Shown here in pieces: positions 16,253-24,324 of a stretch of 64,000 nt of DNA (position 1 is the first letter of the stretch; every line of letters begins with the position of its first letter). The notes under the pieces are model-generated. The model was not told the DNA's origin. It did no database searches and saw only the letters and a program-made list of their open reading frames with translations. A program made the translations under genes and the position numbers. The stretch comes from Kitasatospora mediocidica KCTC 9733 (GTDB lineage Bacteria; Actinomycetota; Actinomycetes; Streptomycetales; Streptomycetaceae), in assembly GCF_000744225.1 (NCBI RefSeq), contig NZ_JQLN01000007.1, positions 1 through 64,000 on the forward strand, given 5' to 3'.

Positions 16253-17982
16253 TCAGACCGCCCACCAGATGGTGCTGTTCGCTGCCAGAACCGTCTCGCC
16301 GTCCACCGCTACGGCCTCGGTGGAGGCCAGCAGGATGCGGCCCGGGGCCGGCATCCGGACCGGCTCCGCACCGGTGTTGACGGTGCACAGCAGCGAGCCG
16401 TCCGCCGAGTCGCGGCGGAACACCAGCACGTCGGCGGGGGCGTCCAGCCAGGTCACCGCGGTGCCCGCGCCGAGCGCGGGGTGCTCGCGGCGAAGCGTCA
16501 GGGCGCTGCGGTAGAGCTCCAGGGTGGAGGTCGGGTCGCCGGTCTGGACCTCGACGCTGAGCTGCGCCCACTCGGCCGGCTGCGGCAGCCAGCTGGGGCC
16601 GCCCTCGGTCGGGCCGAAGCCGTACGGGGCCTGCGTGCCGGACCACGGCAGCGGGACCCGGCAGCCGTCCCGGAAGCCGTCCTGGCCGCTGGCGCGGAAG
16701 AACGAGGGGTCCTGGCGGACCTGGTCGGGCAGGTCGGTGACGTCCGGCAGGCCGAGCTCCTCGCCCTGGTAGAGGTAGGCGGAGCCGGGCAGCGCGAGCA
16801 TCAGCAGGGTGGCGGCGCGGGCCCGGCGCAGGCCGAGTTCGCGGTCGCCGCGGTCGCGGATCTGGGTGCCGCCGGGCGGGTTGGCGAAGCGGGTGGCGTG
16901 CCGGGTGACGTCGTGGTTGGAGAGCACCCAGGTGGCCGGCGCGTCCACCGGGCGCATCGCCGCCAGTGAGCTGTCGATCACCGCGCGCAGCTCGGTGGCG
17001 TCCCAGGAGGTGCCCAGGTACTGGAAGTTGAAGGCCTGGTGCAGCTCGTCGGGGCGCACGTAGTTGGCGGTGCGCTCCACCGTGGGGGTCCACGCCTCGG
17101 CGACCGCGATCCGCTCGCCCGGGTACTCGTCCAGGATCGTGCGCCAGGTGCGGTAGATCTCGTGCACGCCGTCCTGGTCGAAGAACGGCATCACGTCGTT
17201 GCCGAGCAGCTTGAGCTGGTCGTGGCTGCCGAGGTCGGGCAGGCCGGGGGCCTTCACCAGGCCGTGCGCGACGTCGATCCGGAAGCCGTCCACGCCCATG
17301 TCCAGCCAGAAGCGCAGGATCGAGCGGAACTCGTCGCCGACCGCCGGGTGGTCCCAGTCGAAGTCGGGCTGCTCGGGGGCGAACAGGTGCAGGTACCAGT
17401 CGCCGGGGGTGCCGTCCGGGTCGGTGGTGCGGGTCCAGGCCGGTCCGCCGAAGATGGACTCCCAGTCGTTGGGCGGGAGTTCGCCGTCCGCGCCCTGGCC
17501 GGGACGGAAGTGGTAGCGGTCGCGCAGCGCCGAGCCCGGGCCCTCGCGCAGCGCGCGCTGGAACCACTCGTGCTGGTCGGAGGAGTGGTTGGGGACCAGG
17601 TCCACGATGATCCGCAGGCCCAGCGCGTGGGCGTCGCGGATCAGCGCGTCTGCGTCCAGCAGGGTGCCGAACATCGGGTCCACCGCGCGGTAGTCGGCCA
17701 CGTCGTAGCCGGCGTCGGCCTGCGGGGAGGCGTAGAACGGCGAGAGCCAGACGGCGTCCACGCCCAGTTCGCGCAGGTAGGGCAGCCGGCTGCGCACGCC
17801 CGGCAGGTCGCCCATCCCGTCGCCGTTGGAGTCGGCGAAGCTGCGCGGGTACACCTGGTAGATGACCGCGTCCCGCCACCAGCCTCTCGGCTCACCGGAG
17901 TTCGCCGCCGCGGTGCCGGGGGTGGCGGCGGGAGCGGGGCAGCGGCGGCAGGCCGGGAGGTGTCGGCCAGGTTCTGGGTCAT
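16253..17982 (-). CDS. aglA: GH13 alpha-glucosidase AglA, with an apparent 1-base frameshift near the N-terminus
   Basis: Hydrolyses maltose or maltodextrins imported by MalEFG. The GH13 regions are present: VDLVPNHSS, GFRIDVAHG (nucleophile Asp), VAEAW (acid Glu) and LSNHDVTR. The conserved start GWWRDAVIYQVYPRSFADSN is open in the main frame but has no ATG/GTG/TTG before it; the likely start ATG (17982, MTQNLADTS) is in another frame. Adding one C to the C-run read on the minus strand at 17918-17922 joins the two. Without it only a GTG at 17854 is available, which would drop the first barrel strand. A small hairpin (18010-18033) lies between malG and this gene. Confidence 0.8.
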
Positions 17983-18093
17983 GGACGGGATCCCTTGGGG
18001 ACTAGGTGTCGCACCGGCCGCCGAAGCGGTGCGGCGGTGCGCGGCAACAGGCAGAGTACTGGGCGGGACTGACGAGGCGTCAGGGAATACGGA

Positions 18094-19062
18094 TCACGAC
18101 TTCGCGGCGCCTGCGGTCAGCCCGGTGACGAGGTGCTTCTGTACCAGGTAGAAGACCGCGGAGACCGGGATCGCGATCAGTACGGAGGTGGCGGCCATCA
18201 GGTTCCACTGGCTCTCGTACTGGCTGACGAAGGTGGTCAGGCCCACCGCGAGGGTGTACTTGTCGGAGCTGAGCATGAAGGTGGAGGCGAACGGCACCTC
18301 GGCCCAGGCGGTCAGGAAGGTGTAGAACGCGGCGACCGCCAGGCCCGGGCGGGCCAGCGGCAGGATCAGCCGCCAGAAGGTGCCGAACGGGGTGAGCCCG
18401 TCGACCCGGCCGGCCTCGTCGATCTCCACCGGGATGGTGTCGAAGTAGCCCTTGAGCAGCCAGGCGCAGTACGGCACGGCGGTGCTCGCGTAGACCAGGA
18501 TCAGGCCGCTGTAGGTGTCCAGCAGACCGAGGTTGGCCATCGTGTAGTACATCGGCACGATCAGCACGGCGATCGGGAACATCTGGGTGACCAGCAGCGA
18601 CCACATCAGCGGGCGCAGCCCCGGAAAGCGCATCCGGGAGACCGCGTAGCCGGTGGTGGCCGCGATCAGGACGCCGAAGACGGTGGTGCCGCCGGCCACG
18701 ATCAGCGAGTTGCCGAACCAGGTGAGGAAGTCGGTCTGGCTCAGCACCTTGCCGAAGTTGGCGAAGGTGGCCTTGCCGAGGATCCCGCCCGGGTGCAGGT
18801 AGTCGGTCTTGTCCGGGCCGAGCGCGATGAAGAAGAGGTAGAGCACCGGGAACACCGCGACCAGGGCGGCCGCGATCAGGACACCGTGCGAGAGCGCGGC
18901 GGCGGTCCTGCTGCTCTTGCCGCGCGGGCGCACCCGGACGGCAGGCTTGGCGGTGGCCGCGGCGGCCGTGGCGGCCTTGGTGGGGATGTCGGTGGTGGTG
19001 CTCAACGGGGGCCTTCCTTCGCTGCGTTCGCGGCCTTCGAGGTCGGTGTCCGCCGGGGCCAT
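18094..19062 (-). CDS. malG: Maltose ABC transporter permease MalG
   Basis: About 322 aa, six membrane segments, with the cytoplasmic EAA loop EIDEAGRVDGLTPFGTFWRL that contacts the ATPase. The ATG at 19062 overlaps the malF stop by one base (TGATG); a TTG at 19005 with a strong GAAGGAAGG site is an alternative that removes an Arg/Glu-rich extension. The operon has no ATPase gene; streptomycetes use the shared MsiK ATPase for malEFG. Confidence 0.9.
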   Translation of the reverse strand: MAPADTDLEGRERSEGRPPLSTTTDIPTKAATAAAATAKPAVRVRPRGKSSRTAAALSHGVLIAAALVAVFPVLYLFFIALGPDKTDYLHPGGILGKATFANFGKVLSQTDFLTWFGNSLIVAGGTTVFGVLIAATTGYAVSRMRFPGLRPLMWSLLVTQMFPIAVLIVPMYYTMANLGLLDTYSGLILVYASTAVPYCAWLLKGYFDTIPVEIDEAGRVDGLTPFGTFWRLILPLARPGLAVAAFYTFLTAWAEVPFASTFMLSSDKYTLAVGLTTFVSQYESQWNLMAATSVLIAIPVSAVFYLVQKHLVTGLTAGAAKS

Positions 19063-20072
19063 CAGACGACGCCCTGGTCGTTGCGCTTGAGCCAGCGCTG
19101 GTAGAAGGTCGTGAAGACGATCAGGATGGAGAGCAGGATGATCCCGTAGCTCGCCGACTGCGCGTAGTCGCGCGGCTGTTGGCCGAAGCCCAGCTGGTAG
19201 GCCCAGGTCACCAGGATCTGCACGTCCGGGGCGTTGTTGCCGAACAGCAGGAAGATGATGACGAACTGGTTGAAGGTCCAGATCACACCGAGCAGGATCA
19301 CCGTGCTGCTGACCGCGCGCAGCCCCGGCAGCGTGACGTAGCGGAAGCGCTGCCAGCTGCTGGCGCCGTCCATCTCGGCCGCCTCGTACAGCTCGGCGGG
19401 GATCGACTGCAGGCCGCCGAGCAGCGAGACCATCATGAACGGCACGCCGCACCAGGTGTTGACCAGGATCGCCGCGGCCTTCTGGGCCAGCGGGTCCTCC
19501 AGCCAGCTGGGCTGCGGCAGGTGCAGGGCGCCGAGCAGGGTGTTGACCATGCCCCCGTCGGCCAGCATCAGGCGCCAGGAGAAGACGGTGACGAAGGTCG
19601 GCACGGCCCACGGCAGGATCAGCAGCAGCCGGTAGGCGGTGCGCCCGCGCAGCTGTTGGTTCATCAGCAGGGCGAGGCCCAGGCCCGAGCCGTAGGTCAG
19701 GGTGACACAGATGACCGTCCACAGGATGGTCCACACGAAGTGCGACCAGAAGCGGTCGTAACTGCCCTGTCCCCAGAGCACGTCGGCGTAGTTCTGCAGG
19801 CCGACGAACTTGAAGGTGTCGGGGATGTGGTTGACGCCCACCGTGTGGCCGACGTTGAGGCTGTTGGCGTCGGTCAGCGTCAGGTAGACACCGCGGCCGA
19901 GCGGGTAGGCCACCAGCACGCCGAGCACGATGACGACCGGCGCGGCCATCGCGTAGGCGTACCAGTGCCTGCTGTACGAGAGCTTGAGGCGCTCCACGAG
20001 GCCGGGACGCGGTTCGCGGTCACGGCCGCCCTTGCGGGCTGCGCCCGGTACGGCGACTGCCATCTGAGACAC
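19062..20072 (-). CDS. malF: Maltose ABC transporter permease MalF
   Basis: A 336-aa MalF-type permease with about six membrane segments and the EAA loop ELYEAAEMDGASSWQRFRYV. GTG start at 20072; the ATG at 20063 (MAVAVPGAARKG) is also possible. It pairs with MalG as the transport channel. Separated from malE by a 120-base gap with a tandem repeat and a very stable hairpin. Confidence 0.9.
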   Translation of the reverse strand: MSQMAVAVPGAARKGGRDREPRPGLVERLKLSYSRHWYAYAMAAPVVIVLGVLVAYPLGRGVYLTLTDANSLNVGHTVGVNHIPDTFKFVGLQNYADVLWGQGSYDRFWSHFVWTILWTVICVTLTYGSGLGLALLMNQQLRGRTAYRLLLILPWAVPTFVTVFSWRLMLADGGMVNTLLGALHLPQPSWLEDPLAQKAAAILVNTWCGVPFMMVSLLGGLQSIPAELYEAAEMDGASSWQRFRYVTLPGLRAVSSTVILLGVIWTFNQFVIIFLLFGNNAPDVQILVTWAYQLGFGQQPRDYAQSASYGIILLSILIVFTTFYQRWLKRNDQGVV

Positions 20073-20106
20073 ACCTTTTCCAGAGGTCCGCAGCCTCGCT
20101 ACGGCG

Positions 20107-20138
20107 AACGTGCTTGCTGTGCAACGTGCTTGCTGTGC
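20107..20138. repeat. Tandem 16-bp repeat between malE and malF
   Basis: AACGTGCTTGCTGTGC occurs twice without a gap. It follows the intergenic hairpin in transcription order and precedes malF. Confidence 0.85.
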
Positions 20139-20142
20139 CGGT

Positions 20143-20182
20143 GGCCGCCCGGCCCGCCGTGCGAACGGCGGGCCGGGCGGCC
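20143..20182 (-). terminator. Perfect 18-bp hairpin 10 bases after malE
   Basis: GGCCGCCCGGCCCGCCGT and ACGGCGGGCCGGGCGGCC flank a four-base loop. Between a binding-protein gene and its permeases, such stems usually act as a partial terminator or 3'-end stabiliser, giving more MalE than MalFG. Confidence 0.8.
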
Positions 20183-20192
20183 GGGGCGGTTG

Positions 20193-21473
20193 CTACTTGC
20201 CGAAGCCCGGCAGGAGCTTGGTGTAGTCGGCCGCGGTGGAGTCCAGGCCGGCCTGGGTGCTCTCCTGGTTCTGCAGGATCTTGCCGAGGTTGGTCCCGAT
20301 CGAGGCGAACAGCGAGCTGTACTCCGGCAGTTCGGGGCGCGGCTGGGCGACCGGCAGGATCGCCTGGAAGCCGGCGATGCCCGGGTCGGCGGTCAGCGCG
20401 GGGGTGTAGGCGTCGGAGCGGGTGGGCAGCGTCGAGTTCTTCTGCGCGATCTCGGTCTGGCTGGTGGCCGACGTCATGAAGGCGGCGAACTTCTCGGAGG
20501 CGGCCTGGTGGGCGGCGTCCGAACCGGCGTAGACGGCGATGTTGTGACCGCCGGTCGGGGCGCCGGGCTTGCCGGCCGAGCCGGCCGGCACGGCGGCGAT
20601 GCCGAGGTTCGTCTTGTCGGTGAACGCGGAGCCCTGGTAGATGTTGGTGATCTCCCACGGGCCGTTGATGATGGCGGCGACCTTGCCGGTGGTGAAGGCG
20701 TCCATCATGTGCGCGTAGCCGTCCGAGGTCAGGTCGGCCTTCACGGTGCCGGGCGCCGTGAACAGGGACTTGTAGGTCTCGACGGCCGCGGCGGCCTGCG
20801 GCGAGTTGATGGTGATCTTCTTCGCCGCGGTGTTCACCATGTCGGTGCCCTCGCCGAAGAGCAGCGGCATCGCGTAGTAGCCGTCGCCGGCCCGCATCTC
20901 GAAGCCGTCCACGCCGGTCTTGTCCTTGAGCGTGGCGGCGTCGGCCTTCAGCTCGTCCCAGGTGGTGGGGGCGGCGGTGATGCCGGCCTTGGCGAAGAGC
21001 GCCTTGTTGTAGAGCAGGCCCAGGGTGTCGGTGACCAGCGGCACGCCGTAGGTCTTGCCCTGGTAGCTGGCCTGCTTGAGCAGGCTGGGCTGGAAGGCCG
21101 CGGAGTCGGCGAGCGCCGGGGTGCCGTCCAGCGGGGTCAGGTAGCCGGCCTTGGCGAAGGCGGCGGTCCAGCCGACCTCGGATCGGAACACGTCCGGGGC
21201 GCCCTTGCTGCCCATGGCCGTCTGCAGCTTGTTCTGCGCCGAGTCGAACGGCACGTTGACGAAGTTCACCTTGATGTTCGGGTTGGCTGCCTCGAACTTC
21301 TTCGCCAGGTCCATGTAGGTCGGCGCCTCGTTGGTGGCGTTCGAGGTGTCCCAGTAGGTGATGGTGACCGGGCCGTTGCCCGCGGTGGACGAACTGGAGC
21401 CGCTGCTGCCGCAAGCCGCGAGAGAGACCGCGAGGGCCGCAACGAGGGCAGAGGCCGCGATGCCACGCCGCAT
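20193..21473 (-). CDS. malE: Maltose/maltodextrin-binding lipoprotein MalE
   Basis: A 426-aa extracellular solute-binding protein. Lipoprotein signal with lipobox (LVAALAVSLAACGSS; acylated Cys at about residue 21). The mature part has the family fold with VTITYWDTSNATNEAPTY and GKVAAIINGPWEITNIYQG. The ATG at 21473 has AAGGAG at ideal spacing. First gene of the mal operon; a MalR-type operator lies about 140 bases upstream. Confidence 0.92.
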   Translation of the reverse strand: MRRGIAASALVAALAVSLAACGSSGSSSSTAGNGPVTITYWDTSNATNEAPTYMDLAKKFEAANPNIKVNFVNVPFDSAQNKLQTAMGSKGAPDVFRSEVGWTAAFAKAGYLTPLDGTPALADSAAFQPSLLKQASYQGKTYGVPLVTDTLGLLYNKALFAKAGITAAPTTWDELKADAATLKDKTGVDGFEMRAGDGYYAMPLLFGEGTDMVNTAAKKITINSPQAAAAVETYKSLFTAPGTVKADLTSDGYAHMMDAFTTGKVAAIINGPWEITNIYQGSAFTDKTNLGIAAVPAGSAGKPGAPTGGHNIAVYAGSDAAHQAASEKFAAFMTSATSQTEIAQKNSTLPTRSDAYTPALTADPGIAGFQAILPVAQPRPELPEYSSLFASIGTNLGKILQNQESTQAGLDSTAADYTKLLPGFGK

Positions 21474-21608
21474 GAGAACTCCTTGGAGGGGGTGGGGGTC
21501 CCGGGATGGGTGGGGGACGCGCATAATGGCCGTCCCGTGCCGACCTGACTGGCTGGGCCGTCGGGCTTGTGCAGGAACGTAACAGCGATGCAATCGCCGC
21601 TGAAAGCC

Positions 21609-21629
21609 CTTGCAGCAAGTTTCTGCAAG
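21609..21629. promoter_or_regulatory. MalR operator upstream of malE
   Basis: CTTGCAG-N7-CTGCAAG perfect inverted repeat; a further TGCTGCAAG overlaps it on the minus strand. TTGCAG/CTGCAA words are the known target type of streptomycete MalR/Reg1 at amylase and malE promoters. The malE gene starts at 21473 on the minus strand. Confidence 0.75.
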
Positions 21630-21724
21630 ATCCTGGGGATCGTTACATCCGCGTGTCCGGAGAGTTGCCGCCGCGCGTCCTGACCGCGTCGGGGCCCGCG
21701 GCCCCGGTCGAAATCGGCCGGTCC

Positions 21725-21754
21725 TTGACACCACAGGCCCGCTGGCCTTGGGAT
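21725..21754 (+). promoter_or_regulatory. Predicted promoter of the homogentisate operon
   Basis: Consensus TTGACA (21725-21730), 18-base spacer, TGGGAT (21749-21754). It is about 80 bases before hmgA and divergent from malE. Confidence 0.5.
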
Positions 21755-21832
21755 TGGTCTGTTCGCCCCCACCCAAAGGGCGGACAAGCCCTGGCCGGCG
21801 CAGTCCAGGGCCAGTCGCTCAGGAGGCGCACT

Positions 21833-23053
21833 ATGGCGTACTACCGCACCGTCGGCACGGTGCCGCCCAAAAGGCACACCCAGCACCGGAACGAGGACGG
21901 CGGCCTCTACTACGAGGAGCTGATGGGCGAGGAGGGCTTCTCCTCCGACTCCTCACTGCTCTACCACCGCGCCATCCCGTCCGCGCTGGTGGACAGCCGG
22001 GTCTGGGCCCTGCCGCAGGGCAAGCCGGAGCCGAACCACCCGCTGAAGCCGTTCCACTTCAAGCTGCACGACCTCTTCCCGGGCGAGGAGTGGCGCCAGA
22101 CCGACGCCGTGCGCGGCCGGCGGGTCGTCCTGGCCAACGCCGACGTCCGGATCGCCTACGTCGCCTGCGGTCAGCCCTCGCCGCTCTACCGCAACGCCAT
22201 AGGCGACGAGTGCGTCTACGTGGAGTCCGGCACCGGCACGCTGGAGACGGTCTTCGGGACGATCGAGGCCGGCCAGGGCGACTACCTGATCGTGCCCCGG
22301 GCCACCACGCACCGCTGGGTGCCGACCGGCGACCAGCCGCTGCGGCTCTACGCGATCGAGGCCAACAGCCACATCACCCCCGCCAAGCGCTACCTCTCGA
22401 AGTTCGGGCAGCTGCTGGAGCACGCGCCGTTCTGCGAGCGCGACCTGCGCGGCCCGGTCGGACCACTGCTCTCGAACGAGAGCGGTGATACCGAGATCTA
22501 CGTCAAGCACCGCGGCAACGGCAGCGAGGGCGTGGCCGGGACGGTCTTCGTGACCCCCACCCACCCGTTCGACGTGGTCGGCTGGGACGGCTGCCTGTAC
22601 CCGTACGCCTTCAACATCAGCGACTACGAGCCGATCACCGGCCGGATCCACCAGCCGCCACCGGCCCACCAGGTCTTCGAGGGCAACAACTTCGTGATCT
22701 GCAACTTCGTGCCGCGCAAGGTGGACTACCACCCGCTGTCGATCCCCGTCCCGTACTACCACTCCAATGTGGACAGCGACGAGGTGATGTTCTACTGCGG
22801 CGGGGACTACGAGGCCCGCAAGGGCTCCGGCATCGGCCAGGGCTCGATCTCGCTGCACCCCGGCGGCCACACCCACGGCCCGCAGCCGGGCGCCTACGAG
22901 CGCAGCATCGGCGCCGAGTTCTTCGACGAGCTGGCGGTGATGGTGGACACCTTCCGCCCGCTGGAGATCGCCGAGGGCGGCCGGGCGAGCGACGACGGCA
23001 CATACGCATGGAGCTGGAGCGGGCGCGGCCCGCAGGACGGTGGAAGCAAGTGA
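21833..23053 (+). CDS. hmgA: Homogentisate 1,2-dioxygenase
   Basis: Opens the ring of homogentisate to maleylacetoacetate in tyrosine/phenylalanine breakdown; non-heme Fe(II) cupin enzyme, 406 aa. Conserved segments include FGTIEAGQGDYLIVPRATTH, VGWDGCLYPYAFN and the iron-binding SLHPGGHTHGPQPG. The ATG at 21833 follows AGGAGG. The stop overlaps the fumarylacetoacetase start as GTGA, so the two are co-translated. Confidence 0.93.
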   Translation: MAYYRTVGTVPPKRHTQHRNEDGGLYYEELMGEEGFSSDSSLLYHRAIPSALVDSRVWALPQGKPEPNHPLKPFHFKLHDLFPGEEWRQTDAVRGRRVVLANADVRIAYVACGQPSPLYRNAIGDECVYVESGTGTLETVFGTIEAGQGDYLIVPRATTHRWVPTGDQPLRLYAIEANSHITPAKRYLSKFGQLLEHAPFCERDLRGPVGPLLSNESGDTEIYVKHRGNGSEGVAGTVFVTPTHPFDVVGWDGCLYPYAFNISDYEPITGRIHQPPPAHQVFEGNNFVICNFVPRKVDYHPLSIPVPYYHSNVDSDEVMFYCGGDYEARKGSGIGQGSISLHPGGHTHGPQPGAYERSIGAEFFDELAVMVDTFRPLEIAEGGRASDDGTYAWSWSGRGPQDGGSK

Positions 23054-24273
23054 CGGCCCCCCTTCAGACCTGGGTCCCGGTTCCCGAGGGTTCCGACTTC
23101 CCGGTGCAGAACCTGCCCTACGGCGTCTTCACGCCGCTGCGCGGCGGGCACCCCGTGGGCGAACCGCGGGTCGGCGTCGCGATCGGCGAGCGGGTGCTCG
23201 ACCTGGCCGCGATCTGGGCCGGCACCTCGCTCGGCGCCGCGCTGGCCAGCGGTTCGCTGAACGCGTTCCTGCGCCGCGGCCCGGCCGAGTGGGCCTACGT
23301 CCGCGACCGGGTCACCACGCTGCTGACCACCGAGGGCGAGCGCCGCCTGGTGGAGTCCAACCTGCACCGGATCGACGAGGTGCGGCTGCACCTGCCGATC
23401 GAGGTCGCCGACTACGTCGACTTCTACGCCTCGGAGAACCACGCGACCAACCTGGGCCGGATCTTCCGCCCGAACGGCGAGGCGCTGCTGCCCAACTGGA
23501 AGCACCTGCCGGTCGGCTACCACGGCCGGGCCGGCACCGTGGTGGTCTCCGGCACGGACGTGCGCCGCCCCAGCGGCCAGCGCAAGGGCCCCGACGACGC
23601 GGCGCCGGTCTTCGGCCCGTCCGTGAAGCTGGACATCGAGGCCGAGGTCGGCTTCGTCGTCGGCGCGGGCTCCTCGCTCGGCGAGGCGGTCGGCGTGGAC
23701 GACTTCGCCGAGCACGTCTTCGGCGCGGTGCTGGTCAACGACTGGAGCGCCCGCGACGTGCAGGCCTGGGAGTACGTGCCGCTCGGCCCGTTCCTCGGCA
23801 AGTCCTTCGCGACCTCGATCTCCGCCTGGGTGGTCCCGCTGGCGGCCCTGGAGGCGGCGCGCGTGCAGACGCCCGTCCAGCTGCCGGAGCCGCTGCCGTA
23901 CCTGGCGGAGAAGCAGTCCTGGGGCCTGGACCTGCAGATCGAGGTGGACCTCAACGGGCACACCGTCTCGCGCCCGCCGTTCGCCGGCACCTACTGGTCG
24001 CCCGCCCAGATGCTGGCGCACATGACGGTCAACGGCGCCTCGCTGCGCACCGGCGACCTGTACGCCTCCGGGACGGTCTCCGGCACCGAGGCCGACCAGC
24101 GCGGCTCGCTGATCGAGCTGACCTGGAACGGGCGCGACCCGCTGACCCTGCCGGACGGCTCCACCCGGACCTTCCTGGAGGACGGCGACACCGTCACGCT
24201 GCGCGCCACCGCGCCCGGCGCGGACGGCGTGCGGATCGGCTTCGGCGAGGTGGCCGGCACCATCCAGGGCTGA
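23050..24273 (+). CDS. fahA: Fumarylacetoacetase
   Basis: Last step of tyrosine catabolism: fumarylacetoacetate to fumarate and acetoacetate. 407 aa with an N-terminal SH3-like domain and the FAH catalytic domain (YVDFYASENHATNLGRIFRP, LPVGYHGRAGTVVVSGTD, DIEAEVGFVVG, LVNDWSARDVQAWEYVPLG). GTG start at 23050 overlaps hmgA by four bases. A maleylacetoacetate isomerase gene is not adjacent and must be elsewhere or replaced by a thiol cofactor. Confidence 0.93.
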   Translation: MTAPLQTWVPVPEGSDFPVQNLPYGVFTPLRGGHPVGEPRVGVAIGERVLDLAAIWAGTSLGAALASGSLNAFLRRGPAEWAYVRDRVTTLLTTEGERRLVESNLHRIDEVRLHLPIEVADYVDFYASENHATNLGRIFRPNGEALLPNWKHLPVGYHGRAGTVVVSGTDVRRPSGQRKGPDDAAPVFGPSVKLDIEAEVGFVVGAGSSLGEAVGVDDFAEHVFGAVLVNDWSARDVQAWEYVPLGPFLGKSFATSISAWVVPLAALEAARVQTPVQLPEPLPYLAEKQSWGLDLQIEVDLNGHTVSRPPFAGTYWSPAQMLAHMTVNGASLRTGDLYASGTVSGTEADQRGSLIELTWNGRDPLTLPDGSTRTFLEDGDTVTLRATAPGADGVRIGFGEVAGTIQG

Positions 24274-24282
24274 CCCACCGCG

Positions 24283-24318
24283 GTGCGGCCTGCTCCCCTC
24301 GGGGGAGCAGGCCGCACC
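24283..24318. terminator. Bidirectional hairpin between fahA and a convergent gene
   Basis: GGTGCGGCCTGCTCCCC and GGGGAGCAGGCCGCACC form a near-perfect 17-bp stem with a tiny loop. Confidence 0.85.
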
Positions 24319-24324
24319 GTGCTG

